From assembly GCF_006120725.1 (NCBI RefSeq), contig NZ_SWMU01000006.1, positions 1-64,000 on the forward strand: DNA of 64,000 bases. Reading direction: 5' to 3'. Under the pieces are notes generated by a model that saw only the letters and a program-made list of their open reading frames with translations, was not told where the DNA came from and made no database searches. Positions 36,447 through 45,548 of this stretch are shown here, in pieces. Positions within the stretch are counted from its first letter, which is position 1, and each line of letters starts with the position of its first letter. The position numbers and the translations under genes are program-made. This DNA comes from Mesohalobacter halotolerans (GTDB lineage Bacteria; Bacteroidota; Bacteroidia; Flavobacteriales; Flavobacteriaceae).

Positions 36447-36504
36447 AAATGTTATCTGCTTTTAATGAGACACTTAATAAATTTGAATTGAAGTGATAAC
36501 ATTT
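36447..36504 (+). promoter_or_regulatory. Long hairpin/inverted repeat upstream of the TonB-dependent receptor
   Basis: AAATGTTATC (36447-36456) and GATAACATTT (36495-36504) are perfect ten-base inverted repeats; inside them CACTT (36471-36475) pairs with AAGTG (36491-36495, sharing one base with the outer arm). As RNA this gives a stem with a 14-base internal loop; as DNA it could be an operator pair. It begins two bases after the hexamer array and lies 116 bases before the receptor gene. Confidence 0.45.
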
Positions 36505-36619
36505 GTTTAATTTATTCTCTCCATTTTAGTAGGGTTTTTCTAACCTTTTAATAATTATGAGGTAATTTTTTTCACCCTTTTTTAGTCTTTTTTTGTGATG
36601 AATATTAAAATATTAAATC

Positions 36620-39600
36620 ATGAAAAAATTATTACTCGGATTTATTTTACTCTGCGGAGTAAATGCATTTGCGCAAGGGGTAACTACCTCTTCTATTAAT
36701 GGTCAAATCACAGACCAAAACGAAGAAGCACTGCCTGGTGCCAATATTATTGCAATACATCAACCTACAGGAACAAAATACGGGGTGATTTCTGACTTTG
36801 ATGGATTCTACCGAATCCCAAACATGCGTGTTGGTGGACCTTATAAAATAGAAATTACCTATGTAGGCTTCAAACCAAAAACTTTTCAAAACGTATTCTT
36901 AAGATTAGGAGACTCCGAACAGTTCAGTGTTCAACTTCAAGAAGAAGCGAGTCAATTGGAAGAAGTTACAATTACCGCTCGTAAAAACGACATCTTTGAT
37001 TCTGGACAAACCGGCTCAAACACCAATATCTCCAATCGTGAAGTTTTGACTTTACCTTCAGCAACGCGATCACTTGGTGATTTTATTAGGCAAACACCTG
37101 AAGCCCAAGTAGGTGAAAATGGTAGTATTGCTCTCGGTGGTCAAAATAACCGTTACAATGCAATTTACATTGATGGTGCAGTTCAAAACGATGTCTTTGG
37201 TTTAGCCGCTTCAGGAACAAATGGTGGTCAAACTGGTGTTAACCCCATTTCTATAGACGCCATTGAGTCCTTTCAAGTTAACCTCGCACCATTTGATGTT
37301 AAACAATCTGGTTTTGCCGGCGGCTCAATAAACGCTATTACACGTTCAGGAACCAACAATTTTGAAGGCTCTGCTTATTACTATCTTAGAAATGAAGACT
37401 TGGCTGGTAAAACCCCAACAGCAATTAAAGAAGACGATAGAGAAAGACTAAATGAATTTTCTGCAGAACTTGTTGGTCTTCGTGTTGGTGGACCGATTAT
37501 AGAAAACAAATTGTTCTTTTTTGTTAATTACGAGAGACAAGATGATGAAACCCCGCAGCCTTTCAACTTCGAACGGTATCAAGGTGATGCAAACAGACAA
37601 GACGTCGTTAATTTAAGACAGGGTATTATTGATGCTTTTGGATATGACCCTGGTGTGTTTGAAGGTGCACCACTTACCCTAACAAGCGATAAATTTATTG
37701 CGCGTGTTGACTGGAATATCGATGATAAGAATACTATAGTTTTCAAAAACTCTTATGTAGAGGCTGAAGAAACCGAGACCCGTTTAAGTGGTGATCGTTC
37801 TATAGATTTTGTTAATGGGAGTGAATTTTTCCCAACACGTACAAATTCAACCACTCTTGAGTGGAGCACAACCAATGGCAGTAATATGTCAAATAACTTA
37901 GTTTTAGCCTATACTGATGTGCTCGATGATAGAGGTTTTGTAGGCGACGCCTTTCCATTTGTTGAAATACAAGATGGTATTGGAGAAATTAGTTTGGGAT
38001 CTGAACAATTTTCTACAGCTAATTTACTAGAGCAAAAGTTATTTTCTATTACAAACAATTTTGAATACTACAAAGGACGACACAAAATTACTCTCGGTGG
38101 CACATTTGACTATTTTGATGTTAAAAACGTTTTCTTTGCACAAAACTTTGGGTCTTACACCTTTTCATCTTTAGATGATTTTAATACCTATTTAGACGAC
38201 AATGCAAGCAACAATGCCCCAGTAGACCGTTTTTCTAGAAGTTATTCTTTATTTGGTGGGGTTGGCGATGATTCTGCAGGTGCTGCCGTATTTGAGTACC
38301 AACAACTTGGGCTATATATCCAAGATGATGTAGATATGGCTGACAATTTTAAACTTTCTTTGGGGCTACGTTTTGATATCCCGTTTTTCTCAGATGGCAC
38401 TGTCAATGAGGACTTTAATACAAGATCTGTTGCTCTACTGGAAGCCAACGGAAAAGATCTAGAAGGTGCTCGAGTAGGTCAAGCTATCGAAAGTAAATTA
38501 CATTTTTCCCCAAGATTAGGTTTCAACTGGGATGTATTTGATGACAAAACCACACAAGTCAGAGGTGGTATAGGGATTTTCACCTCTCGTATCCCACTTG
38601 TTTGGCCAGGTGGTGCTTATAATAATAATGGTGTTTCACAAGGATTTGTTGCTGATTTTACGCTACCTCAAGATGATGTCTTTTTTAATGCAGATCCATT
38701 TAATCAACCTGTTCAACCAGGAGCTGAACCTGGTTCTGGAGCAAATGGTGGAAATATAGATTTATTTGCACCTGACTTTAAACTCCCTCAAGTTGCTAAA
38801 TTTAACATTGCAGTTGACCAGAAATTACCAATTTGGGATTTAGTGGCTTCTGGAGAATTTTTGTATACCAATACCATTAATAATGTCTTCTATCAAAACC
38901 TAAATATTAAAGGTCCTGTAGGCAGATTGAACGGTGCAGACAATCGCCCTTTTTACGACAGAAATGATGTCATTGATGACACCTATGGACGTATTATCTT
39001 AGCGACAAATACAGATAAAGGTTATACTTATAATGCAACCTTTAAGTTGACTAAACAGTTTGATAACGGTTTCTATGGACAAGTTGCTTATACTTATGGT
39101 GAGGCAAAAAATATTTTTGAAGGAACCTCATCTCAGAACTCATCTCAATGGAGAAACTTAAGGACGGTAAATGGAAAAAATGCCAATCCTGGTGTTGCAC
39201 GATCTCAATTTTCTCTTGGATCAAGGCTTACTGCAAATGCAGCTTATGAGTTTTCTTATGGTAAAAATGATATGTTTAAAACTACTATATCATTGTTTTA
39301 CAATGGTTTAGAAGGGCAGCCTTTTAGTTATATTTACAATGAAGGACGGGACTTGCTAAATGACGATTCTCGTGATAATGCCCTAATCTACATTCCAAGA
39401 GATGCTTCTGAAATCGAGTTTGTTGGTTCGCCTCAAGAACAACAACAACAATGGAATCAACTCAATACATTCATCAACAACAATTCATATTTAAATGATA
39501 GAAGAGGCCAATATGCAGAACGTAATGGCGATCGTGGGCCTTGGAGTCATATTATTGACCTCAAATTACTACAAGATTTCAACTTACAAGTTGGTAAAAA

Positions 39601-39844
39601 AATTCATACACTTCAATTTTCTTTTGACATTTTTAATTTTACTAATCTGCTCAATAAAGATTGGGGAAGACGTAAATTTGTGAGAAGCGAAGTTGGTTTA
39701 TTGACCACAGAAGAAGGTGGACCAAATCCTAAGTTTTCTTTCGATAATCGCTTTAATGAAAGTGGTATTGTAGAATTTGATGATTCTGGTATCCTTTCGT
39801 CTAGATGGCAAATGCAAGTTGGATTAAGATATATTTTTAAATAG
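36620..39844 (+). CDS. Oar-like TonB-dependent outer-membrane receptor
   Basis: A 1074-residue outer-membrane barrel. Signal peptide 1-18 (ends AFAQG). Residues about 22-110 form a carboxypeptidase-regulatory-like domain (SINGQITDQNEEALPGANI), then a plug (about 115-250: EEVTITARKN, LGDFIRQTPEAQVG, YIDGAVQNDVFG) and a barrel to the C-terminus (LRYIFK). The plug-barrel pattern, with ASGTNGGQTG and GFAGGSINAITRSGTN, matches the Oar group of Bacteroidota and Myxococcota, linked to protein or peptide uptake or adhesion. No SusD partner gene follows, so it is not a classic SusCD polysaccharide pair. The upstream repeats suggest regulated expression. Confidence 0.93.
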   Translation: MKKLLLGFILLCGVNAFAQGVTTSSINGQITDQNEEALPGANIIAIHQPTGTKYGVISDFDGFYRIPNMRVGGPYKIEITYVGFKPKTFQNVFLRLGDSEQFSVQLQEEASQLEEVTITARKNDIFDSGQTGSNTNISNREVLTLPSATRSLGDFIRQTPEAQVGENGSIALGGQNNRYNAIYIDGAVQNDVFGLAASGTNGGQTGVNPISIDAIESFQVNLAPFDVKQSGFAGGSINAITRSGTNNFEGSAYYYLRNEDLAGKTPTAIKEDDRERLNEFSAELVGLRVGGPIIENKLFFFVNYERQDDETPQPFNFERYQGDANRQDVVNLRQGIIDAFGYDPGVFEGAPLTLTSDKFIARVDWNIDDKNTIVFKNSYVEAEETETRLSGDRSIDFVNGSEFFPTRTNSTTLEWSTTNGSNMSNNLVLAYTDVLDDRGFVGDAFPFVEIQDGIGEISLGSEQFSTANLLEQKLFSITNNFEYYKGRHKITLGGTFDYFDVKNVFFAQNFGSYTFSSLDDFNTYLDDNASNNAPVDRFSRSYSLFGGVGDDSAGAAVFEYQQLGLYIQDDVDMADNFKLSLGLRFDIPFFSDGTVNEDFNTRSVALLEANGKDLEGARVGQAIESKLHFSPRLGFNWDVFDDKTTQVRGGIGIFTSRIPLVWPGGAYNNNGVSQGFVADFTLPQDDVFFNADPFNQPVQPGAEPGSGANGGNIDLFAPDFKLPQVAKFNIAVDQKLPIWDLVASGEFLYTNTINNVFYQNLNIKGPVGRLNGADNRPFYDRNDVIDDTYGRIILATNTDKGYTYNATFKLTKQFDNGFYGQVAYTYGEAKNIFEGTSSQNSSQWRNLRTVNGKNANPGVARSQFSLGSRLTANAAYEFSYGKNDMFKTTISLFYNGLEGQPFSYIYNEGRDLLNDDSRDNALIYIPRDASEIEFVGSPQEQQQQWNQLNTFINNNSYLNDRRGQYAERNGDRGPWSHIIDLKLLQDFNLQVGKKIHTLQFSFDIFNFTNLLNKDWGRRKFVRSEVGLLTTEEGGPNPKFSFDNRFNESGIVEFDDSGILSSRWQMQVGLRYIFK

Positions 39845-39875
39845 ATGAATTAGCCAATCTATCATAAAATGCTTT

Positions 39876-39905
39876 AAACCCTGTCAATTTTGACGGGGTT
39901 TTTTG
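39876..39905 (+). terminator. Terminator after the TonB-dependent receptor gene
   Basis: AAACCCTGTCAA and TTGACGGGGTTT form a twelve-base stem (one G-U), followed by T residues. It overlaps the 3' end of the convergent plsC gene. Confidence 0.85.
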
Positions 39906-40633
39906 TTTTGCAGTTCTCTCAAAATAGTCTGCCTAACATTTTTATTAAGCGATCTTTTGTCTTGGAGAGAAAGCCCTTTGGTTTCAATAAAATTTAAAAC
40001 TTTAGCTCTCAAAATACCGGGTTTTCCACTAAAAAAATCATAGGAAAATCTTTTTTTATTATCGTAAAAAATCATGGGCACAATGGGAATTTGGTGGTTA
40101 ATTGCCAAGCGAAACGCGCCGTCTTTAAACGTATCTAAAACTATTGATATATCATCAGGCACACCACCTTCTGGAAAAATACAAACACTCAAGCCTTTGT
40201 TTAAACGCTCTTGAGCTTGATAAAACACCGCATGACGGCTTTTGCTGTTTTGTCTATCGACTAGAATACAAGTGCGTTTGTAAAAGAACCCAAACAAAGG
40301 GTATTTGGCCAACTCTTTTTTACCGACAAATACAAAGGGATTTTTGGAGATATAATACATCAACATAATGTCTATCATACTAGTGTGATTGGACACCAGA
40401 AGGTAGCTCTTCCCTTTTTTCATTTTTTCTAAAAATTGAACTTTGGGGATAAATCCCATGCCATACAAATTGATAGTTGCCCATACTTTAGCCACTTTAA
40501 AAAAGAAGCCGTACCAACTTTCGCGCAAGGTTGAAATTAACAGAAAGGGAAAGAGAAGTATGATGCTAAAAAACATTAACACATAAAACCAAATACGCCA
40601 GAACAGTCTGAATATGTTGAGTATAATTTTCAT
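39884..40633 (-). CDS. plsC: 1-acyl-sn-glycerol-3-phosphate acyltransferase
   Basis: Makes phosphatidic acid from lysophosphatidic acid at the inner membrane. The 249-residue protein (start at ATG 40633 preferred because a promoter element overlaps the earlier ATG at 40642) has an N-terminal membrane-anchoring region (about 1-45), the HTSMIDIM motif (HX4D catalytic), and FPEGGVPDD (EGG motif) of the PlsC family. Length normal. It is divergent from trpS with 71 bases between the starts. Confidence 0.92.
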   Translation of the reverse strand: MKIILNIFRLFWRIWFYVLMFFSIILLFPFLLISTLRESWYGFFFKVAKVWATINLYGMGFIPKVQFLEKMKKGKSYLLVSNHTSMIDIMLMYYISKNPFVFVGKKELAKYPLFGFFYKRTCILVDRQNSKSRHAVFYQAQERLNKGLSVCIFPEGGVPDDISIVLDTFKDGAFRLAINHQIPIVPMIFYDNKKRFSYDFFSGKPGILRAKVLNFIETKGLSLQDKRSLNKNVRQTILRELQNKKPRQN

Positions 40634-40639
40634 CAAGTC

Positions 40640-40647
40640 CAAAATTA
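40640..40647 (-). promoter_or_regulatory. -7 element overlapping the plsC start
   Basis: On the minus strand TAATTTTG fits TAnnTTTG. It overlaps the upstream ATG (40642), so transcription should start near 40635 and the next ATG (40633) becomes the first usable start, giving an almost leaderless message. Confidence 0.45.
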
Positions 40648-40680
40648 CATAAAAGCTTAGATACAGATAAACAAAAGATT

Positions 40681-40688
40681 TATCTTTG
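40681..40688 (+). promoter_or_regulatory. -7 element upstream of trpS
   Basis: TATCTTTG fits TAnnTTTG, 16 bases before the trpS ATG (40705), implying a leader of about 12 bases. No clear -33 match. Confidence 0.45.
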
Positions 40689-40704
40689 AAAAAAATTGAT
40701 TTTT

Positions 40705-41679
40705 ATGTCACGTATTTTAACTGGAATACAAAGCACAGGCACACCACATCTCGGAAACCTTCTCGGGGCAATCTTACCAGCCATAGAGATGGCCAACAAC
40801 CCTAATAACGATTCTTTTCTGTTTATAGCCGATTTACATTCGCTTACACAAATCAAAGATGCTGAGGTTTTAAAAAACAATACTTTACAAACTGCAGCAG
40901 CCTGGTTAGCTTTTGGGCTAGATCCAGAAAAAACAGTGTTTTACAGGCAAAGTCAAGTGCCGCAAGTTACAGAATTGGCTTGGTATCTCAACTGTTTTTT
41001 TCCATACCAACGCTTAACTCTAGCCCATTCGTTTAAAGACAAATCAGACCGACTTGAAGATGTCAATTCGGGATTATTCACCTATCCCATGTTGATGGCT
41101 GCTGATATTTTATTGTATGATGCCGAAATTGTACCTGTAGGTAAAGACCAACTACAGCATCTTGAAATGACCAGAGACGTTGCACAGCGTTTTCATGCTA
41201 AAATGGGAGAAACATTTGTATTGCCTCAACCCAAAATTCAAGATGAAACGCAACTCATTATTGGAATTGATGGCGAAAAAATGAGTAAGTCCAAGCAAAA
41301 TATCATCAATATTTTTGATAGTGACAAAAAGCTGCGTAAAACTATTATGAGTATTAAAACGGACAGCACGCCATTAGAAGAACCAAAAGATCCTGATACT
41401 TGTATTGTGTTTAATTTATATCAATGCATCGCTAATCAAGATAAAATCAATGAAATGAGGCAAAATTACCTCAATGGTGGGTTTGGTTATGGTCATGCTA
41501 AGACAGCATTATTTGAAGAAATTAAACTCAAGTTTAAAAATGAGAGAGAAACTTTTCAAGATTTGATTCAAAATCCAGAGAAAATTGAAAAAACTTTACA
41601 GGAAGGTGAAGCTAAGGCTAAAGTTGTAGCAAATGATGTTTTAGATCGCGTAAGAGAAAAATTAGGCTATCAATCATGA
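40705..41679 (+). CDS. trpS: Tryptophanyl-tRNA synthetase
   Basis: Charges tRNA-Trp. The 324-residue class I enzyme has TPHLGN (HIGH-type motif), DLHSLT, the tryptophan-pocket region (YPMLMAADILLY) and EKMSKSKQN (KMSKS). The ATG at 40705 is used; an in-frame TTG at 40696 would add three residues unlike the family. Stop overlaps the SDR gene start by four bases (ATGA), so the two are coupled. No trp operon leader is evident. Confidence 0.96.
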   Translation: MSRILTGIQSTGTPHLGNLLGAILPAIEMANNPNNDSFLFIADLHSLTQIKDAEVLKNNTLQTAAAWLAFGLDPEKTVFYRQSQVPQVTELAWYLNCFFPYQRLTLAHSFKDKSDRLEDVNSGLFTYPMLMAADILLYDAEIVPVGKDQLQHLEMTRDVAQRFHAKMGETFVLPQPKIQDETQLIIGIDGEKMSKSKQNIINIFDSDKKLRKTIMSIKTDSTPLEEPKDPDTCIVFNLYQCIANQDKINEMRQNYLNGGFGYGHAKTALFEEIKLKFKNERETFQDLIQNPEKIEKTLQEGEAKAKVVANDVLDRVREKLGYQS

Positions 41680-42443
41680 GAAAAACAGCACTCATCACAG
41701 GCGCTTCATCGGGAATAGGTAAAGAATTTACCAAACAATTAGCCCATCAAGACTATAACATGGTCATTGTAGCACGACGTGAAAATCTCCTTAAAGCTTT
41801 GGCTCGTGAAATAACTGAAGTCAAAGTCAATATCTTTGCCATTGACCTGACTACAGACAACGCTATAGAAGATTTATTAAAATACTTATCTGAAGAACAA
41901 ATCCAAATCGATGTGTTAATCAATAATGCAGGTTTTGGCGATTACAAGCGTTTTGATCAAGCGGATATCGGCAAACTGCAAAACATGATTGACTTAAATA
42001 TCAAAGCCTTAACCGATTTAACCTATTACATCGGTAGACAAATGCTGAGGCGACAAACAGGTTATATTCTCAATGTGGCCTCTACGGCAGCTTTCCAACC
42101 AGGCCCTATGATGAGTGTATATTTTGCAACTAAGCATTATGTTTTGGCATTTTCTGAAGCGATTGCTCATGAGTGGAAAAATGAGGGTGTGATTGTCACT
42201 GCTTTATGTCCTGGAGCAACACAATCAGAATTTTTTGATCATGCTGATATGAAGGATTCTAATTTGGTTAAGCAAATCAAACTTCCAAGTTCTGCAGCTG
42301 TAGCCCGTTTTGGTTTAAAGCAACTTTTTAAGGGCAAAACTGTGGCCATTCACGGGTTTTTAAATAAGTTCTTAGTTTTTATTGGCCGTTTTACACCTCG
42401 AAATATTTTAACCAAAATAACGGCTAAGGCTTTGGAAAAATAG
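41676..42443 (+). CDS. Short-chain dehydrogenase/reductase
   Basis: A 255-residue NAD(P)-dependent oxidoreductase of the classical SDR family. TGASSGIG (residues 8-15, cofactor-binding), NNAG (about 89-92), the catalytic Ser region (VASTAAFQPG) and YFATK (YxxxK) are in place. Arg in the ARRE after the first strand favours NADP. Substrate unknown. Translationally coupled to trpS, which looks like chance rather than pathway. Confidence 0.9.
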   Translation: MRKTALITGASSGIGKEFTKQLAHQDYNMVIVARRENLLKALAREITEVKVNIFAIDLTTDNAIEDLLKYLSEEQIQIDVLINNAGFGDYKRFDQADIGKLQNMIDLNIKALTDLTYYIGRQMLRRQTGYILNVASTAAFQPGPMMSVYFATKHYVLAFSEAIAHEWKNEGVIVTALCPGATQSEFFDHADMKDSNLVKQIKLPSSAAVARFGLKQLFKGKTVAIHGFLNKFLVFIGRFTPRNILTKITAKALEK

Positions 42444-42544
42444 CTGCTGAGTTTCACGAATCGCTGAAGCTCTAGATATCTTTGATATAAGGATCTTAAT
42501 CGGCTATTATTCTAAAAATTCTTAAGTAAGTATGTAGATAGGTT

Positions 42545-42578
42545 ATAATCTATTAAGTGGCCTTAGCGTCTTAGCGTG
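42545..42578 (+). repeat. Intergenic repeat copy 1 with CTTAGCGT tandem
   Basis: ATAATCTATTAAGTGGCCTT followed by AGCGTCTTAGCGTG; the last part is a perfect tandem of CTTAGCGT (42562-42577). A diverged copy of the first twenty-odd bases lies at 49129-49158 (ATAATTCTTAATGGCCTTA then TCTTA). Both lie in gaps between genes. The 42444-42672 gap otherwise holds nothing I can name. Confidence 0.5.
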
Positions 42579-42672
42579 AAATAATCATTATTTATTTAAG
42601 ATTATAAAATTATGTGGTAATTCATTTATAAGTTTATAGGATTATTTGTTTATTAGTTTTAAATTAAATAAA

Positions 42673-43047
42673 ATGATAAAAAATGTTCTTGGCACTGAAC
42701 TTCAGTCCTGCTCACTCGACCCAATGACTGGGGCTAAACGTGATGGATTTTGTTCATATGATAAACGCGATCCAGGATTGCATATCGTTGCAGCACAAAT
42801 GACCGATGAATTTCTCGCCTACAACAAAGCCCGAGGCAACGATTTAATTACGCCTAAACCGCAATGGCAGTTTCCTGGCCTTAAGTCTGGGGATTGGTGG
42901 TGTATTTGTATGGGCGTTTGGCTGAAAAGTAAAGCAGCAGGTTTCCCTGTTTATCTTAATCTAGAAGCTTGTCATGAAAAGGTATTAGATTATGTGAGTT
43001 TAGAAGAATTACAACAATGGGATTACAGAAAACTAAGTATTAAATAG
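42673..43047 (+). CDS. DUF2237 protein
   Basis: A 124-residue cytoplasmic protein (ATG 42673, MIKNVLGTEL; the in-frame start at 42646 is less likely). It shows the DUF2237 pattern: CSLDPMTGAKRDGFC near the start, HIVAAQMTDEFLAYNKARGNDL and LKSGDWWCICMGVWLKS, with conserved Cys and Trp residues. Function unknown. It is preceded by the repeat-bearing gap and followed 11 bases later by a tiny membrane protein gene. Confidence 0.85.
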   Translation: MIKNVLGTELQSCSLDPMTGAKRDGFCSYDKRDPGLHIVAAQMTDEFLAYNKARGNDLITPKPQWQFPGLKSGDWWCICMGVWLKSKAAGFPVYLNLEACHEKVLDYVSLEELQQWDYRKLSIK

Positions 43048-43058
43048 TTTTACTAATA

Positions 43059-43226
43059 ATGAAGCTAAAGTTAAAAAAACCATTATCACTATTGGCAGGC
43101 ATGTTGGCAATATTAAGTGTTGTTACTTACATTATAGAAAACAAGTTTACATTCCTGGTATTAGCTTTAAATACGATAGCTATGATTTTATTTATTATTG
43201 ATAATAGAAGAATTAATAAAAAGTGA
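43059..43226 (+). CDS. Small two-helix membrane protein (55 residues)
   Basis: ATG at 43059 reads through 55 codons to TGA at 43224-43226. The product begins MKLKLKKPLS and contains two hydrophobic helices (about 9-26 and 31-47), with a basic tail (DNRRINKK). It starts 11 bases after the DUF2237 stop. The positively charged ends and double helix suggest a real inner-membrane peptide, but without homologue data it stays hypothetical. Confidence 0.5.
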   Translation: MKLKLKKPLSLLAGMLAILSVVTYIIENKFTFLVLALNTIAMILFIIDNRRINKK

Positions 43227-43373
43227 TACATAAAAGATTTCAAGCTATAAACCTCCTATGGCTTATCGAACTTTGCAATACCATAAATGTAAAAGTTAAT
43301 TTTTTCAAAGCTTAACTGCATAACTAAATCTATTTACTTATACTAATTTATAAAGATTTTAAAGTAAAAAGAT

Positions 43374-44915
43374 ATGGCCATCATTGGAGAAGTGATTAAA
43401 GGTGCAATTAAAATTGCAGGCTCACTTATAGAGGAAAAAGACCACGTAAAAGCACAACAAAAAACATTAATAAAACTTTTAAAGACAGCACAATCTACAG
43501 ATTTTGGAAAATATTACAAATTTTCAGAAATTTTAAATCAAAATAATATTCATAAATCCTTTATCAATAAAATACCGTACTTTGATTACGATAAAATCAA
43601 TAAAGAATGGTGGTCAAAAATGCACGAAGGCAAAACCAATGTAACTTGGCCTGGTGAATCAAAGTATTTTGCCTTAAGTTCAGGCACAACGGGGAAAGAA
43701 AGTAAACGTATTCCAATCTCAAAAGCTATGCTTGATGCCATTACAAAAGCGGGGTTAAAGCAAGTTTTGTCGCTTAAAAATTTTGATCTTTCGGCTGATT
43801 TTTTTCAAAAAGATATTTTGATGCTTGGGAGTTCAACAAATTTAAATCAGCGAAATGATAACAAATTAGAAGGTGAGATTTCTGGAATCACCGCTGCTAA
43901 CATTCCATTTTGGTTTCAATCTTATTACAAACCTGGTGAGGAAATATCCAAAATAGACGATTGGGACAAACGAGTTGAGCATATTGTAAAACATGCCAAA
44001 ACCTGGGATGTTGGTGCACTGAGTGGTATTCCATCTTGGATTGAGCTCATGTTGGAAGAAATCATCGAGTATTATAATTTAAATCATATTCATGAGATTT
44101 GGCCAAATCTCCAAGTTTATACCTCAGGTGGTGTCGCCTTTGGTCCTTACGAAAAAAGCTTTGAAGCCTTGACCGGCAAAACTGTTCAAGTCATTGATAC
44201 CTATTTGGCCTCAGAGGGTTACATTGCCACACAAGTAAGACCTGAAACGCATGCTATGCAACTTAATACAGATAATGGTATTTACTTTGAGTTTGTTCCG
44301 TTTCAAACTGAATATATCGATGAAAACGGCGCTTTAAAACCCAACGCACCATCGTTTAATCTTGATGAAGTCGAAAAAGGTAATGATTATGTCTTGGTTA
44401 TGAGTACTGTTGCTGGCGCTTGGCGATACATGATTGGAGATACTATACAATTTACTGATATTGAAAGAGCAGAAATCAAAATTACAGGTAGAACCAAATT
44501 TTTCCTCAATACAGTAGGCTCACAATTATCGGTCAATAAAATGGATGACGCCATGCGTGAACTTGAGCAACAATTTAATACTGAAATCAGAGAATATACC
44601 ATTGCCGCTGTCAAAGATGAACATGGTGATTTTTACCATCATTGGTATTTGGGCACTATGCTTAATCGTAAACCTATCGAGGTTGCTCAAGCATTAGATG
44701 ACTCTCTAAAAAATGCCAATAAAAATTATAAAGTAGCCAGGACTAAAGCCTTAAAAGGCGTAAAAGTTGATATGATAAATCCTGAATTATTTTACGACTG
44801 GAATGCCCATCAAAAAAAGAAAGGCGGTCAAGTCAAAATGGAACGTGTTATGGGTGAGGAGAAATTCAGGGAATGGCGAGAATTTGTAAGTTCTAAACGA
44901 CCTAAATATTCATAA
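43374..44915 (+). CDS. GH3-like acyl-adenylate-forming enzyme
   Basis: A 513-residue cytoplasmic protein of the GH3 group in the adenylate-forming superfamily. The ATP-binding SSGTTGKESKRIPIS (about residues 101-115), SGGVAFGPY and the later motif TGRTKFFLN are visible. Plant GH3 enzymes join amino acids to jasmonate or auxin; bacterial relatives join unidentified carboxylic acids to amines. Free-standing: the genes around are not obviously in one pathway. Followed by 90 bases without features. Confidence 0.85.
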   Translation: MAIIGEVIKGAIKIAGSLIEEKDHVKAQQKTLIKLLKTAQSTDFGKYYKFSEILNQNNIHKSFINKIPYFDYDKINKEWWSKMHEGKTNVTWPGESKYFALSSGTTGKESKRIPISKAMLDAITKAGLKQVLSLKNFDLSADFFQKDILMLGSSTNLNQRNDNKLEGEISGITAANIPFWFQSYYKPGEEISKIDDWDKRVEHIVKHAKTWDVGALSGIPSWIELMLEEIIEYYNLNHIHEIWPNLQVYTSGGVAFGPYEKSFEALTGKTVQVIDTYLASEGYIATQVRPETHAMQLNTDNGIYFEFVPFQTEYIDENGALKPNAPSFNLDEVEKGNDYVLVMSTVAGAWRYMIGDTIQFTDIERAEIKITGRTKFFLNTVGSQLSVNKMDDAMRELEQQFNTEIREYTIAAVKDEHGDFYHHWYLGTMLNRKPIEVAQALDDSLKNANKNYKVARTKALKGVKVDMINPELFYDWNAHQKKKGGQVKMERVMGEEKFREWREFVSSKRPKYS

Positions 44916-45005
44916 GATCATTGAATTATTTTTTATCGAGTATCCGAATAACTGACTGCAAAAATTAGTTAACTAACGCTGTGTTATCTGTCGTGAAATT
45001 TAATT

Positions 45006-45548
45006 TTATTGAGTCACCATCTCCATAATTTCCTCAGGAGATAGATAATATTTTTTCATTCTGTTTTTATAGCTTTCAGAAATATCAGCGTGTTCCAAAA
45101 TGAAATTTTTAGTTTTAATAATATAGTCTTGCATGCCTTGTTTTATCGCAAAAGTGTCAGCTTGTCGCTCAGCATTTACAATGGCAGTATTAGAAATCAA
45201 ATAGCTCAAACCAAAGCGTATAAGTTTAAAGTTACTCATCTGTTCATAATCCATAATATGGCCTAATTCATGCCCAAACCAACCTACTAAAACATCTTTG
45301 GGGAGTTTTTCAATTGGTTTATCGATAGTACCTAAATTGAAATGAGTTTTTATAAAAATGATGTATTCTCTCTTATGGCGAGGACTTAATATTTTACTAA
45401 AACGCGGTTGAGCCTGCATCGTTGATCGCTTAATGTTTGTCTTAAATTTAAATTCAATGGGGACATTTCTTAAAGTTGGAAAATAAGTTAAGGCTTTTAG
45501 AATCTCATTTTTTAAAGAATTGGGAAAAACTTTATTAGTATGACTCAC
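45006..45548 (-). CDS. Small zinc metallopeptidase-like protein
   Basis: A 180-residue protein, no signal peptide, starting at a GTG (45548) because no ATG precedes it in frame before a stop. HELGH (residues 93-97) sits in a helix and ERQAD (127-131) lies about 30 residues later, a spacing like the Glu ligand of M48-type peptidases (HExxH ... ExxxD). There is no clear membrane helix, unlike HtpX. Function unknown; possibly a cytoplasmic minimal gluzincin. Confidence 0.7.
   Translation of the reverse strand: MSHTNKVFPNSLKNEILKALTYFPTLRNVPIEFKFKTNIKRSTMQAQPRFSKILSPRHKREYIIFIKTHFNLGTIDKPIEKLPKDVLVGWFGHELGHIMDYEQMSNFKLIRFGLSYLISNTAIVNAERQADTFAIKQGMQDYIIKTKNFILEHADISESYKNRMKKYYLSPEEIMEMVTQ

Noticed and set aside
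42444-42672. tRNA or small RNA gene in the trpS-DUF2237 gap
   Set aside because: No cloverleaf pattern or T-loop consensus was seen; only the repeat at 42545-42578 stands out.
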